Source of the DNA: Rhodocollybia butyracea
Lineage: Eukaryota; Basidiomycota; Agaricomycetes; Agaricales; Omphalotaceae
Length of the DNA stretch: 64,000 nucleotides
Assembly: GCA_015501585.1 (NCBI GenBank)
Contig: JADNRY010000078.1
Location: forward strand, 1 to 64,000
Direction: 5' to 3'
The notes below the pieces were generated by a model. It worked only from the letters and a program-made list of their open reading frames with translations, did not search any database and was not told the origin of the DNA. The position numbers and the translations under genes are program-made. This document shows positions 12,042 through 23,222 of the stretch, piece by piece. Position 1 is the stretch's first letter; every line of letters begins with the position of its first letter.

Positions 12042-13822
12042 ACTCCAATGATCTGTTATTCACACAACTTTGGTTTTCTGAAATTCAATGGCATAACATG
12101 TTTTGGTGGACCTTTGCTCTCTATCGATCCTCATAACTGTCAGCATCCGGATTTCCTCTTTCAAGTCACTATACTCCCATACACTCATCCATTCTGATAG
12201 GCCTTCAAGCTTCAAGCTTCTGCTAGAGATTGTTTGAGAAGAGGAATTGGAGGAGGGATGGGCCACAGTGCTTCACTAGCATGCAGAAGTTTGCTTAATT
12301 CACCTTCACACAACAGCTCAACTTTGAGAATCAACGTTGTGACAATTCCTCTCCCCCATCGATGCCTCTCAACAATGTTGTTGTTCTCGGTCCCTTCACA
12401 TTTGTGCACCAGGCCCACAGGATATGCTGTTCAAGTTGCACAAAAATTAGGCCCCCCGTAAACTTTCACCTGCCTGGAAAACTTTAAAATGCCTCCCCCG
12501 TAAACTTTGGTCTTCCCGGAAAACTTCAAAATGTCCCCCCGTAAAACTTTGAATTTTCCGGAAAACTTAAAAGGTCCCCCTGTAAAACTTTGAATTTTGG
12601 GGAAAACTTTAAAAAGTTCCTCTGTAAACTTTCAATTTTTGGCAAAACTTAAAAGGTTCCCCCTTGAAATGCCAAGTAAAATTACATCACATGCTGTAAT
12701 CCTTTGCCTACATGCCGAAAACGTTAAACTCTGTTTGGGCCGGATCACCGGAAAACAAAGCCAAGTCACATGATGGCTGAAAATGTGCACAACACACACT
12801 ACACCTCTCTAAACCACACTCCTTCCAGAGTTTTATATGTGGACCAGGAAAAGTCAATCCTGGTCATCAATGACCATTGGCAATTGTCAGCGGCCGCTGG
12901 GCTCAAGTGCTGGTGGGTTGTGGCTGGCCCCTGCTGCTGACTCTTGCTGACAATCTCTGGTATTGGTGCTGATTCTCATTGGTGTTGTCGCTGATCTTGC
13001 CCTTCAAGAGCAGTGTGGAATTGTATCTTCATCAGGAAAAAGTCCCTATGGCCCAGGCAACCATAGATTGGCCCAAGATGGCCTTAGTGTAACCAGGGGC
13101 CCCAGTGCACCCCAAGACCACAGGTACTTCCAGGGTGCCAGGGTCTACCCCCCAAATCCTATGGAGCCTTGAGAGACACTGAGGCAGCCTAGGAATTTGG
13201 ATTGTTTGCCATCTACACTAGGCTTGCTTTAATCAGATCCACTACATCCCTTTTCCTGGAGTGCAGCAAGTAATGTGCCACCAAAACCAATCAGCAGAGG
13301 AGGAACTCAGGATACAACATCTTCAATGTCAATCTTCTGACTCTACCCAGTGCCAAAATGAAACTGTTTCACACACTTTCCAAGCATCTCATACACTCAG
13401 AGTAATATACATATTTGCCCCCTACTAGGTGTTCATCGGAGCATATGACAAAGTGATTGGCACCCAGGGAAGTGCATCTTTATAGTCTGATACTTGGAAT
13501 TGAGTCACCAGGCATTTGATACACGAAACAAGCCCAGGAAAATTATTTACAACACACTCAGAGTAAGTGCACCGCGAGTGATGCTATATGTCAGATTAGA
13601 CTGCAAAACAGTGACAGTCAGTCCAACAGCTTCACAAAACGCTGGAAGTCCCAGTACACACCAATATTTGCTGACAGCATTGACAACATTGACTTGTGCA
13701 AGTGTCAAACCAACGGCAGCCAGAATCCTCACCAATGTTCACTTACATCAAGACTCATTGGTAATTGTTACTGTGATAGATACTGCAACTGCTAGTCAGT
13801 ACACTACACAGACAGTACAGAT

Positions 13823-14956
13823 CAGTGTTGCCGCAGGTTGGTTCAAGAACCTCCTGCACCGGGTTCGAACCTGAACCAAACCTAAGGTTCAGGTGCGGTT
13901 CGAGGATTTCCTCGAACCGAACCTCAAGGTTCAGGTGCAAGTTCGGGAAGTCTGTGAACCTGGGTTCGAGGTGCACCGAGGTTCGAACCTCCGAACCGCA
14001 TACAATTTTTTAGTGTGCTTTTGGCACCATGGAACAAAAATTTCAACCCTGTTTCTATTTTTCCTGAGGAACCTAATGTGGGGTATTTATCCTTGTCTCA
14101 AAAATGCAATTAGTTACCTTGATACAATGTTTTTCATGTGCCTTGTAATTTTTTCTTATCATACTTACTTGATCATTTATATAATCAATGAACTTGGCAC
14201 TCATTATACTGAACACAAAGCTCCTTGAAAGTTGACCAGGAATCTGGTTAATATGCAAAGAAAGCTTCAGGTATATAAGGCTATACTGTACCAACCTCTA
14301 TTGCAAAGCTTTGGGAGGGCCTAGAGGTGGGAAACACAAAGGATTTTCCAAAACTTGTGAAAATGAATTACTAAAGCCAGAATAAGAACCATGATAGGAT
14401 GAGATAGATTACATTCCAGCATCATGAACATAGGTACCCACATTTATAAATTGTGTGGTTAAATTGATCCATTGAAGATTACTATCCAGCTTGATCTGAT
14501 CTCTCAAAAAATCTAATTATTTGTAGTGCTGAATGCCACAGCTCAAACCCTGTCTGAAGGCTCAGATAAGTTTGCTGCCCAGCCTTGAGCACTTCATGAG
14601 GTTTAACTCATACACTATCAAGCTGGGCTGGACTTGGAGGGCCTGCATCACTGACATTACAGATGATTGCACACTGAGAAACTTGGAAAGTGGAGGAGTG
14701 ATTTAACCAAGTGCTAATTAAGAAAAATGCAGTATTATTGGTACATACATGGCCAGAAAGGTAAGTTTGTAAATTAATCTTATCAATTTTGCCAAATTTT
14801 TGAGGTTCAAAGGTTCGAACCCAAACCTGAACCTCCGAACCCGAACCTGGGGTTCAGGTGCAAGGTTCGGAAAATGTCGAACCGAACCTGAGGTTCAGGT
14901 TCGAGGTTCGGCCAAATTAAGGGGTTTGCGCACCGAACCAAACCCCGGCAACACTG
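13823..14956. mobile_element. hAT element, 1134 bp, exact 8-bp duplication
   Basis: It begins CAGTGTTGCCGCAGGTTGGT and ends with the counterpart CCCCGGCAACACTG. An exact duplication GTACAGAT lies at 13815-13822 and 14957-14964. Both sub-terminal regions (about 13840-14000 and 14805-14940) are packed with GGTTCGAACC/GGTTCAGG motifs in both orientations. Ends of CAGTG type plus an 8-bp duplication are typical of hAT. There is no transposase, so it is non-autonomous. Confidence 0.9.
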
Positions 14957-15146
14957 GTACAGATACCATACAATAAACATTACTTGTTTATCAGGTGCTA
15001 ATAGCAGGGTGGTTAGAACATGCAGCTTGGACTGCTAAGTGCTTGTAAGTTTTAACCAGGTTGACCATTCGAGCCTCCAACTTGCCTTCATTATTTTGTA
15101 CGAGACAGTCTGAGGGCCTAGGATCAGTGATGGTCAGTGACAGCCT

Positions 15147-15226
15147 GTTAGAATAAGTGCACTATGCAGCTCTGCCATGTAACCGGTTACATGGCAGAGC
15201 TGTATACTTAGTGCACTTATTCTAAC
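15147..15226. repeat. Near-perfect 80-bp palindrome
   Basis: The arms start GTTAGAATAAGTGCACTA and meet without a loop at AACC/GGTT (15184/15185). The right arm is four bases longer. It would extrude as a cruciform or be transcribed as a hairpin. It may be a minimal foldback element. Confidence 0.75.
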
Positions 15227-16196
15227 ACAGCTTATGAGCTTGGCAGTGAGGGACCAGGGCTGGTGAAGGTTGGTGGTTGGAATCAGAGGCCACTCAGAAG
15301 ATTTTCTGCAATGGTTCATGGTCATTGAGGGTTGTTGAGTGTCATTGTAGTGGATTACCATAGGCACAACAAAAGAGAGTGGAGTCGGCAAGGGTCAGTG
15401 GTCATTGACAGGTCACAGACTGTGGCTGGTTTGCCACATCATGGTATAATACTGTCCTTCCATGTTGAAATTGTATTATTTTTAAATCACTTTGAACAGA
15501 ATTGAGCTCAAGGGTGGTTACAGGATGCCTAGTTATTCATCCATCTAGTTTTTGCACTTGAGACTGCCCAAAAATCCTATACAACACTTACTATAGACTT
15601 CAGCCAATATTTGGATGCACTTGAGCCTATTCCAGAAGGCTTCACACCAGAATGAAGCACAAGATTATGCACCTGCACACTACCTTCTTGGGTCAACGAC
15701 TCCAAGGCCCATTCATGTTTGTACACATGGAAAGTATCTGTGTATAGCTGGTGGTTGTGTGTGTGCTTCCATGCATATTGTAATTTAATACTGATACCTC
15801 CTGCAGCAAGTGGTCACTGTCTCATGGGACCTGGAAGGTCATCTCTGTTGCCTATCACAAGCAGATTATGATATGATCATACACAACTCAGTTGCTGGCC
15901 CTAATAAAGATGCAAGGAAAGCCAAATCTCTTGTTAATCTGCACTGTTATATTGATCTACACATTATGCTTACCTTGATCACACTAATGTATACTCCTTT
16001 CTATCATACATACACTTACCTTGATCTTGCTAATATACACTCCTTTCTATCATACTTATATTACTTATCTTTGTTTGCAAGACCAGCTTTTGTGCTACAC
16101 TGGAAGTCCACTAGTCAATCTTGGGATATCATAGATGTATTCATGAGAATGAGAACAAGAGTGGAGCAAGCAGGACTGTTCAGTATGCACTGTTTT

Positions 16197-16540
16197 ACAT
16201 ATATGATATAGGGTCCTCTCTTCCTTGGCCAATTGAGCCAAAAGTCTGTAGTCTAGTTAGGGGAGCACCCTGGGCATACAATAAAATTGTAGTGGAGATT
16301 ACAGAGAGCAGTTCCACATATATGATATAGGGTCCTCTGTTCCTTGGCCAGTTGAGCCAAAAGGGTATAATCTAGTTAGGCGAGCACCCTGGGCATATAA
16401 CAAAATTGTAGTGGGGGCTACAGAGAGCAATTCCACATATATGATATAGGGTCCTCTCTTCCTTAGCCAATTGTAATTTAGTTAGGGGAGCACCTTGGGA
16501 ATATAATAAAATTGTAGTGGATGCTGCAGAGAGCAAGCAG
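16197..16540. repeat. Tandem repeat, 119-bp unit, three copies
   Basis: Units start at 16197, 16316 and 16435, each with ATATGATATAGGGTCCTCT and then GGGGAGCACC(C/T)TGGG. The third unit lacks about 20 bp internally. It lies inside the 4.56-kb inverted-repeat element. Confidence 0.8.
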
Positions 16541-17569
16541 CACTATTGAGCAGCACCACAATCAAGTACTCAACCCATGAATCTTCAGGGCTTGATAACT
16601 CAAAAGCATATGGACCAGATGCAGATCCTCAAGTACAATTACAAGGTAGAAATTTGAGTCAGTGCAACCACTTGATAATATCAAAGACTGAAATGTTATA
16701 GGTCCACTAAAAGTCTACAGGCAAAAAATCAAAGTTTCCGGGGATAAATTTATGGGGCAAAAAAAAAAAAAAATGAAAGTTTACGGGGCAAAAACAAAAG
16801 TTTACGGGGCAGAAAATGAAAGTTTCCCAGATTGAAAGTTTACAGGTCAAAAAAAATGAAAGTTTATGGGGGGCAAAAAATGAAAGTTTACAGGGGCAGA
16901 AAATGAAAGTTTCCCAGGTTGAAAGTTTATGGGTGACATTCAAGGTTTACGGTGGGTAATTTTTGTGCAATTTGAACAGCATGACAGGACTCATTTCAGA
17001 GATTAGGGATGTTGCTGTTGATGAAGATTTTATGGGATGCAGAATGGCAAGGACAACCTGCAGTGCTTCTGGAGCATGCAGTATTCTTATTTTCTCTCTG
17101 GAAGTTGGACCAAATGGCATTGTGTTGACATTGGCTTGATTCATCCTGAATTTCCTCTCCATTAAGGTTTCCCATGAGGACCAGCTCCAAGCCAGCATCT
17201 CTGGTGCATCCAAATCACTCCTTTATTCCACAATTTCCATTGTTCTTGGAGCTGTTTCACCCTCCCACTTATCCTTTGCCAGACTGTCTAACTCCCAACC
17301 ACTCTAACATTCACCTACTTTTATGTCCATTGGTCATTCCTGGAGCTGTAGCTCATTTCAAAGATTTGTCGTTGGGATAGGACCATGGATCAAATTTTTA
17401 AGAGATTCCTGAAAGAAGGCTTTCAGTTGTACTAGGTGTTGGTAGGGTTGCAGTACAAGGCAGTTGTGCTCATGGGCTCAGCACAGAGATTGGGTACAGG
17501 TCTGAGGTCAGAATGTCGCTGAGCGAGGAACTCCAAAGATTGATTCTGTGGGACGATCATTGATTTGCA

Positions 17570-17652
17570 ATGAACTAGTAGATACAGGACTTGTATCTGC
17601 CACACACTTGGCGCGATGGCCCACCCTTGCAAGTGCCTATGGCACGCCACAA
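17570..17652 (-). repeat. tRNA-related dispersed repeat (SINE-like), copy 2
   Basis: On the - strand it carries GGCACTTGCAAGGGTGGGCC, ATCGCGCCAAG and GATACAAGTCCTG, matching the block at 8020-8078. The B-box-like part is more decayed here. Not a functional tRNA. Confidence 0.35.
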
Positions 17653-18495
17653 CTAAAGAACACAATCCTCTTTCTACTTGTGAGCCTCTCTAGTCTGAGC
17701 CCAAGTTACTGGACCAGTCATCCAGTATCCAGATTGGAACTTGTTGAAATAAAAGAAAGTGAGGAAAGAGCTGAGTGTTTGGAGTAGAGATGATTTTTGA
17801 ATAGCGGAGTCTGATGCTTATTGTTTAATATGGGTCTGTCTTGCCAAAGAATAGGCGAGATATGCTCTTCGAAGCCTTTTTACTCACTGGGGCTGAGAGG
17901 GTCAGGTAAGTGCCAAAACATCTTGAATTAATTGACAGAATTAATCAGGTAGGTAGGTAGGTAGATAATCAGGTTGGTCAGAGTCAATGTAGATTTAAAT
18001 TGACTTTTCATTTTTTTAAAATAAAATAATCATCTAAATAAATCTGTCTTTAATCACCCTACTTTGACTGTCCCTAATACCCCATTTTAGTGATTATAAG
18101 TACTAAACACCAGCCTTTAGTATGTATTTTATGAGATAAAAAATATTGCATGATGTTTGAGTGGACTATAGGTCATCAGGCTCTCTGGTATCAGTCATAT
18201 GTTAACCTACTTTTGAGTATTCACCATGTAACATGTATTTATAATAGTCATTTGCAAAAAAAAAATCATGCACAGTAAGTACTTGACAGGTCACAGGTAC
18301 CTGCCAGTTTTGTGAAATCTCCCAAAGCCTGACCTGTGACCGGTTGTGACCCGTGGGAAACAGGTACCGGGACCAGCTGGTCACAGGTCTGCAGGTACCG
18401 GAACATGACTGGGACTTGCATCCATCTTTAGACCTGGTCGCAGGTTGGGGGTTGATACCGCCAGTTACCGGCACCCGGAGTCATGTCCATCCTTA

Positions 18496-19982
18496 GCTCA
18501 CAGCACAAGGCACTTAAATTAGCACCCAAACGCTGCACCACAAGATACAGTATTCTTCATATCTCCTTCAATTTACCTTGGTTTTTTTTTACAGTCCAGG
18601 GCTCATAGGATTACTCCTGCCACTTTGAGTGACTGTTTCTCCTTTATTTCATTCCACAGTTAGGAAGTTTTTACTACTTTACAGCTGTTTGCAAAATTAA
18701 TGACAGTCGATCAATTTGAAAAGTTTCATATATGACTTAGCGGAATTATTTAAAACTTAGGCACCTTGGTATCTCTTCTCCAAGCTCAAAGTTTTGAAGC
18801 CTCAACATTCAACACCGCAATCTGCTAGCACACAGCCTGCATCTTGAAGATTATGGCTGTTTCCTTGATCATGAAAGTAATGGTACATTGCTTTGTTCTT
18901 TGTCCTGGATATCTGAGCTGACTCACAAGTCACAGTATTCCTTAGCCTAGTTCAGACAGAAAACACTGCAACTTCAACACCTTCACCCATGCCACACAAG
19001 CTCAAGGATGCTGCAGGATTATGAAAGGACATCACAGTGGTGTATGGGCGTGTACTGTGTGTAATTTTTTCATATACAATATCAGCCACCAACTTTGCTG
19101 TTGTAGACTGGTCTTTTGCTATTTTCTTCACAAACACTTCCTTCACCAATTTGCAAATAACAGCTATTCAAAACCTGAGTTTTGCCCAGTACTAAAGGAT
19201 GATACTGCAACGAATGCCCTTTATGATTTATAACAATGATGCAATACAAACACAATGACACAATGCAAACGCGGCAATGCAATGCAGACACAATGGCTCA
19301 AGCACTCAACTGTGATGATGGCATGACAATGGTACACTATCAATCTATCAATCTATCTACTAGTACAAGAATTGTTCTAAGTTACAGTAATGGAATGACA
19401 AAGTGAATCTAAACTGAAAACATCTCTAAGACATTTTTACTCATATGAAACTTTTTAAATTGATTGACTGTCATTAATTTTGAAAACAGCTGTAAGCACT
19501 GTGCTCTCCTCTGTGTGCACACCACAAAAGCATCTTATTATTACAAGTTCCCAGCCTATAGTAATAGAGTATAAACACAGTAGATTTCTGCCTGTTTGTT
19601 TGAAGTATAGTATACAAATAGTAAAAATTGGTTCCTTACACTGAATACTCTACTAAGCTTGAGTTTGCCTAAGTCTGCCCAAATTGTAAGTTTATACTGA
19701 AGTGATTCAAGCTGACCTGAGTAGCATCAGAATTCTCAAGTTGACTTGAGTGGCCTGAGTTAAAGCCTCCTACCCAAGTCAACTTGAGTTAACCTGGGGT
19801 TTGGATCAGAATCCTCAAGTTCACTCAGGTCAGCTTAAATGACCTGATTGGCCTAAGTTGAAGCCATCTACCCAAGTTGGCTTGAGTTAACCTGGGGCTG
19901 GAATATTTACTCAAGTTGACTCAAGTCAACCTGGGGTTGGAATACATACTCAAGCCAGCTCAGGTTGACTTGAGTAAATAAG
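18496..19982. other. Repeat-rich intergenic stretch
   Basis: No gene is seen. At 19690-19982 there are repeated motifs such as CTCAAGTTGACTTGAG, ACTCAAGTCAACCTGGGG and CAAGTTGGCTTGAG in both orientations. They look like a MITE of a family also present in decayed form at 8525-8700. Its right edge cuts into the gag fragment on the - strand. The remainder (18504-19690) shows nothing recognisable. Confidence 0.45.
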
Positions 19983-20364
19983 ACTTTTCCTCATGTTTCA
20001 GGTCATAAACCTGAATTATGGTGTTGATATAGTCTTTATAGACATTTGGGATAACCTTCAAGATGTGCGAGTGATATTCGGTACTTGAAACAACACCTCC
20101 ACAATTTTCGATATCATCCACCATTTTGGAGTCAGCATCGAGGCAGTCAGGGAGTTCAGAAGTCTTTGGGTCAAAGGTATTTTGTTCCCACTTCTGTTTC
20201 ATATCTGATATGACAACCTCAGATTTGACTTGCAGTTCCTTGACAAGTTTCAACCAGATATCATACACATGGGTGGAATTCTTTGTGACCTTTTGCATAA
20301 GACGGTCACTGAGGCAAGAAACCAAGATGGAACGGGCTTGATTTTCTACTCATGAATAATGCAT
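19983..20364 (-). pseudogene. Copia-type gag fragment, C-terminal part
   Basis: On the - strand an open frame starts upstream of 20325 and runs 'ARSILVSCLSDRLMQKVT', 'WLKLVKELQVKSEVV', 'MKQKWEQNTF'. This is the pattern of a Ty1/Copia gag (UBN2-like) domain. It is interrupted on its 5' side by the chromovirus LTR at 20365 and on its 3' side by repeat sequence near 19983. The matching N-terminal part is found beyond the chromovirus at 35501-35888. No nucleocapsid zinc knuckle remains. Confidence 0.6.
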
Positions 20365-20547
20365 TGTAAACGCTCTAACATGTATATGTGACAACCTCAT
20401 GACTATCATGTTACCTACATCAGTATTTAAAGTCATGCTTTCTTTGTTACTTTAACTTCTTCTTCTTATTACCTCCATCATCTTGTATTGTACAACATCC
20501 AGATATTGCCGAATATATCAAGGTTACTTTCAACTTCAGTTCCGTAA
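20365..20547 (+). repeat. Left LTR of the chromovirus
   Basis: It starts TGTAAACGCTCTAACATG and shares TCAGTATTTAAAGTCATGC, a likely promoter segment, with the right LTR. Differences include ATCATG against ATCACG and CTTGTA against CTCGTA, both at CpG. It lacks a CTT expansion present in the right copy. Confidence 0.75.
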
Positions 20548-20961
20548 GTGTCTCGTCCAATCCATAGGACATTTCCACTTTTCTTTTTTTTTTTGAAAGC
20601 ACACGCCTTGACTTGACCTCACTTGCTGTCTCCTTTGTCTATCGACCTTTTTCTCCTCTTGCCCTTACTGTTTTACATTTCTTGAAAGGTCTGATCCACT
20701 TGTACAAATTCTTATATTCTTTCACTGGTTTTACAATGCATATATCCTTATAATCCCTTGCTGGTGACTATTGCTTAGTACCATGCCCAATTACTCTGTA
20801 CTCTGGTTGCATCTAATGTTTAGAGCAACAAATCTTGCCCTCTGTCCGCTGCCAACTTATCCTGTGGTCTTTTCTCATGAAGGCTGTCCTTGTTTCCTTT
20901 TCTCGCCATTCCCTGTCAAATCTATCTCTTTTCCTTTTTCTCTCTCTTTTATATTGATATA

Positions 20962-22110
20962 ATGTCCAAATTGTTCTCATCACCTTCAAACTTTAGATCC
21001 AAGCTGGCTCCAAAATGTGTCCTTCACGGTGGCAAACCTCCTTTGCCTGATGTTCCAACTGAATCTAGCACTTTGAGTCTCTCCTCTGCAGACCCTTTAA
21101 CTCCCACTCATCAATCTCCATCCACTTCCTCAGTTGCATCCTCCTTGCCTCCACCTTTTGTCATGGCTCATCTTAGCTCTACTCACTGCATCAATCTTGG
21201 TAATGGCAAACACCTTGGGCCATGTGTTGTTGAGAAGTCTGGTTTCAACATTGAGGATTTCAATGACCTCATCCACACCATTACCAAACATGCCAAGTTG
21301 CTGGAGGTTGTGGATGATGCCAACTTGAAACAGCTTTACCACAACGCCTGGGGTGAACACAGTGATGCTTGTTGATTGGAAACTAACAAAACTGCTCATT
21401 ATGCTCTTGATCTAAAGCCTTTCATCAAGGAGCTTTGCTCCCATTTCTGCATTCTGGATTGGCCAAGGATCGTGGCTGATCAACATGATAAGCTCACCAT
21501 GAAGGGTACTAGTGCTGGCACTTTCACTGACTATGTTGACAGTGTTGAATCTCTGAACAATTGTTTGGAGGGTACTAACACCTTCTACTCCAACTCTCAA
21601 CTGCTTACTCTCATTAATCATGGTCTCATTGGACCCTTCCATGATTACCTTCTTGAACAAGGCCAGGAGATTAAAGCTGACACTGTATTGAAGACATGGA
21701 AGGAGAAAGTCAATGACCTCAAGCATTGTTCCACAAAGCAAAGTGGAAGAACCCTGCTCCATTGAACAAAAGCACCAATGGTTCTTCCCATTATGGTAAT
21801 ACACAACCCTTGAAATGCACTGGCTCCTCCCAGGGCTCTTGTAACAACCATAATTGCCCTGACAGTTCCAGTTCTTCTTCTGATTTTTGTGTCCCTCCCT
21901 TAAAGGATCACCCTGACCAAAGACCCTTCCTCCAATCTCTCAACACTTATTTTTGCTGCTGGACCTTGTTTGCAGATCACAGGGCTGGTGACGTTGATGC
22001 AGCTGGGAACAAGAAGTGTCCTGATGTTAAACTGGATGTGGCTTGGCACCCCTTGACTGTGCAGATGGTTGCAGCCACCAAACAGGTTCATGAGAAGACA
22101 AATCAACTGA
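20962..22110 (+). pseudogene. Chromovirus gag, with stop and frameshifts
   Basis: The frame from ATG 20962 ('MSKLFSSPSNFRSKLAPK') runs to a TGA at 21373-21375, continues in the same frame to about 21740 and then shifts. The middle ('FIKELCSHFCILDWPRIVADQHDKL', described for position only) resembles capsid sequences of basidiomycete Gypsy elements. No zinc knuckle was recognised, although Cys/His-rich stretches occur near 22330-22420. The role would be capsid formation. Confidence 0.55.
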
Positions 22111-22484
22111 TTCTTTATGGCATGCTCCTTTAAAAAATTCCCTGCTCCCATCACATCTATTGTTTCTGCGTCACGTGGACCTCCTCTGGCAGATTTGAGT
22201 GGTATTTTGGCTAATCCCATTGTTCCTGCACCTGTCGCTTTCATGCACACTAACCCTTATGGTTCCTTCCCTGTTGGGATGGTTCAGGATGATTCACAGT
22301 TGTACCAGGACATTCCTCTCCGTTGTCACTCTGAACCCCCCAATTTTGCAGGTCATTACACCTGCACTCCCCGTTGCTGCCCAGTTATGGGTGCTGGATG
22401 TTGTTGGATTAGAGCAAACAACAAAGACCATGATTCTGATTCCAATTCAAATTCTCCTTCACCTGTGCATGGCACTCATCGCCA

Positions 22485-22783
22485 ATGTTCTCCTTCTTGC
22501 TCTCCTTCTCCCCCAGTTCACAGGACCATGTCAAATTCACGTTCTTGCCACACCCCTGTTCCCGACTCTGGTCCTACTTCTTGTTCTGCTACCCCCTGGC
22601 TGGTCTCACCGCGGGTGAATCCTCCAGGCCTGTAAATGTAGAGGTAAGCCCGATGCCTTTCTCCTTACCCCACTTTAAGTGGAAGTGTTCCTTGAATGGA
22701 CCCAGTCATGCAGATCCTGTCATTGTGGATGCACTATTGGATGATGGCTGTCCTTTCATGCTGATTAGTGCTGACCTAGTATC
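22485..22783 (+). pseudogene. Chromovirus protease segment, split by Copia
   Basis: The translation ends 'VIVDALLDDGCPFMLISADLVS' and continues as 'FLGLKHF' directly after the Copia element at 29709. 'DALLDDGCPFMLI' has the layout of a retropepsin active site (D-[ST]-G followed by hydrophobic residues), but with DDG, so the catalytic triad may be altered or the call wrong. Continuity across the insertion is clear because the Copia duplication GTATC can be collapsed. Confidence 0.5.
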
Positions 22784-23206
22784 TGTTGGACTTTGTCATC
22801 TATCATCTTCATTATACTTACTATGGAACAGTCTTCTCACTTCGTTACTATCTATGGAACGTTCTCTCTCGCTGTAACTACTGGTATGTGAACTAGTTGT
22901 ACTATCTTTATCCTGTCCACTTGCCATTGCTTTATTATCGTGCTCTCGTCTATTCTTACTTACTTACCTTGTGCTCCATTCCACTCTCGTCTTATTACTC
23001 TCACTCCGTCTGTGAACGCTTCATGCGTTGTACTTATTATTAACTCGCTGGACTTGTATTTAAGCCTGTATGTACTTGTGAAATATCAAGTTGTGTTTTC
23101 TCTGTTTGTGTCTGTGTCTGGACCTTCGTCTCCTCTGTTTCTGTGTGACCAGAGCCATCTAAACAGTGTAGAGTACACTGTCTGCCTTATCAATCAACCT
23201 CTAATA
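22784..23206 (+). repeat. Left LTR of the Copia element
   Basis: It begins TGTTGGACTTTGTC and ends CCTCTAATA. The 3' end is therefore TA and not the usual CA, but the right LTR and the duplications agree on this border. Confidence 0.93.
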
Positions 23207-23222
23207 GGTTATGGGCCCCGAG
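23207..23222 (+). promoter_or_regulatory. Copia primer-binding site
   Basis: GGTTATGGGCCCCGAG follows the LTR with no gap. Complementarity to GGGCCCATAACC of the initiator tRNA-Met anticodon arm suggests priming by a tRNA half rather than its 3' end. Confidence 0.7.

Larger units (their letters stand above)
12424..16982. mobile_element. 4.56-kb inverted-repeat element of unknown superfamily
   Basis: The left terminus ATGCTGTTCAAGTTGCACAA is matched in inverted orientation at 16958-16982. Inside each end lies an array of about 50-bp units containing CCCCCGTAAACTTT on the left (about 12455-12660) and AAAGTTTACGGGG on the right (about 16710-16950). Such sub-terminal arrays often bind transposase. 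Flanks CACAGGAT and GACAGGAC agree at 6 of 8 positions, so the duplication is uncertain. No transposase frame is visible. An 1134-bp hAT element is nested within. Confidence 0.6.
10328..18076. mobile_element. Large element with 26-bp perfect terminal inverted repeats
   Basis: The left end TAGGGACAGTCAAAGTAGGG, continuing TGATTA, is repeated exactly in inverted orientation ending at 18076. The form is hAT-like, but the 8-bp flanks (TGGATCAA and ATACCCCA) do not match. No open frame in the 7.7 kb exceeds 133 codons and no transposase motif is seen. It is either a large non-autonomous element or two unrelated ends brought together. Confidence 0.5.
9885..18430. mobile_element. Inner copy of the same hAT MITE family, itself interrupted
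   Basis: It starts TAAGGATGGACATGAGTCCC and ends TTGCATCCATCTTTA. The flanks are TACCTGGT (9877-9884) and GACCTGGT (18431-18438), a 7-of-8 match. The terminal parts (about 9885-10075 and 18232-18430) align with the 319-bp copy at 33919-34237, so roughly 8.2 kb of other DNA has entered its centre. It is thus a family member inserted into a copy of its own family. Confidence 0.65.
9633..18495. mobile_element. Outer hAT-type MITE, split by a nested block
   Basis: The ends are TAAGGATGGACACAACTCCC (left) and its counterpart ending ATGTCCATCCTTA (right). They are flanked by an exact 8-bp duplication GCTCACAG at 9625-9632 and 18496-18503. Eight-base duplications and short TA-starting inverted repeats fit the hAT superfamily. 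The joined flanks match the repeat at about 11672-11744 (GTAGACAGCTCACAG, then a GCAC..TTA..AGC-type stretch), so the pre-insertion site can be recognised. The element's own sequence is only 9633-9884 plus 18439-18495, about 309 bp. Everything between came later. Confidence 0.75.

Noticed and set aside
13494..13874. 126-codon open frame on the + strand
   Set aside because: It runs into the hAT element border at 13823, has Thr/Ser-biased repeat-like composition and no recognisable domain.
15810..16211. 133-codon open frame as a possible transposase fragment
   Set aside because: It overlaps the start of the 119-bp tandem repeat and lacks any DDE or hAT dimerisation motif.
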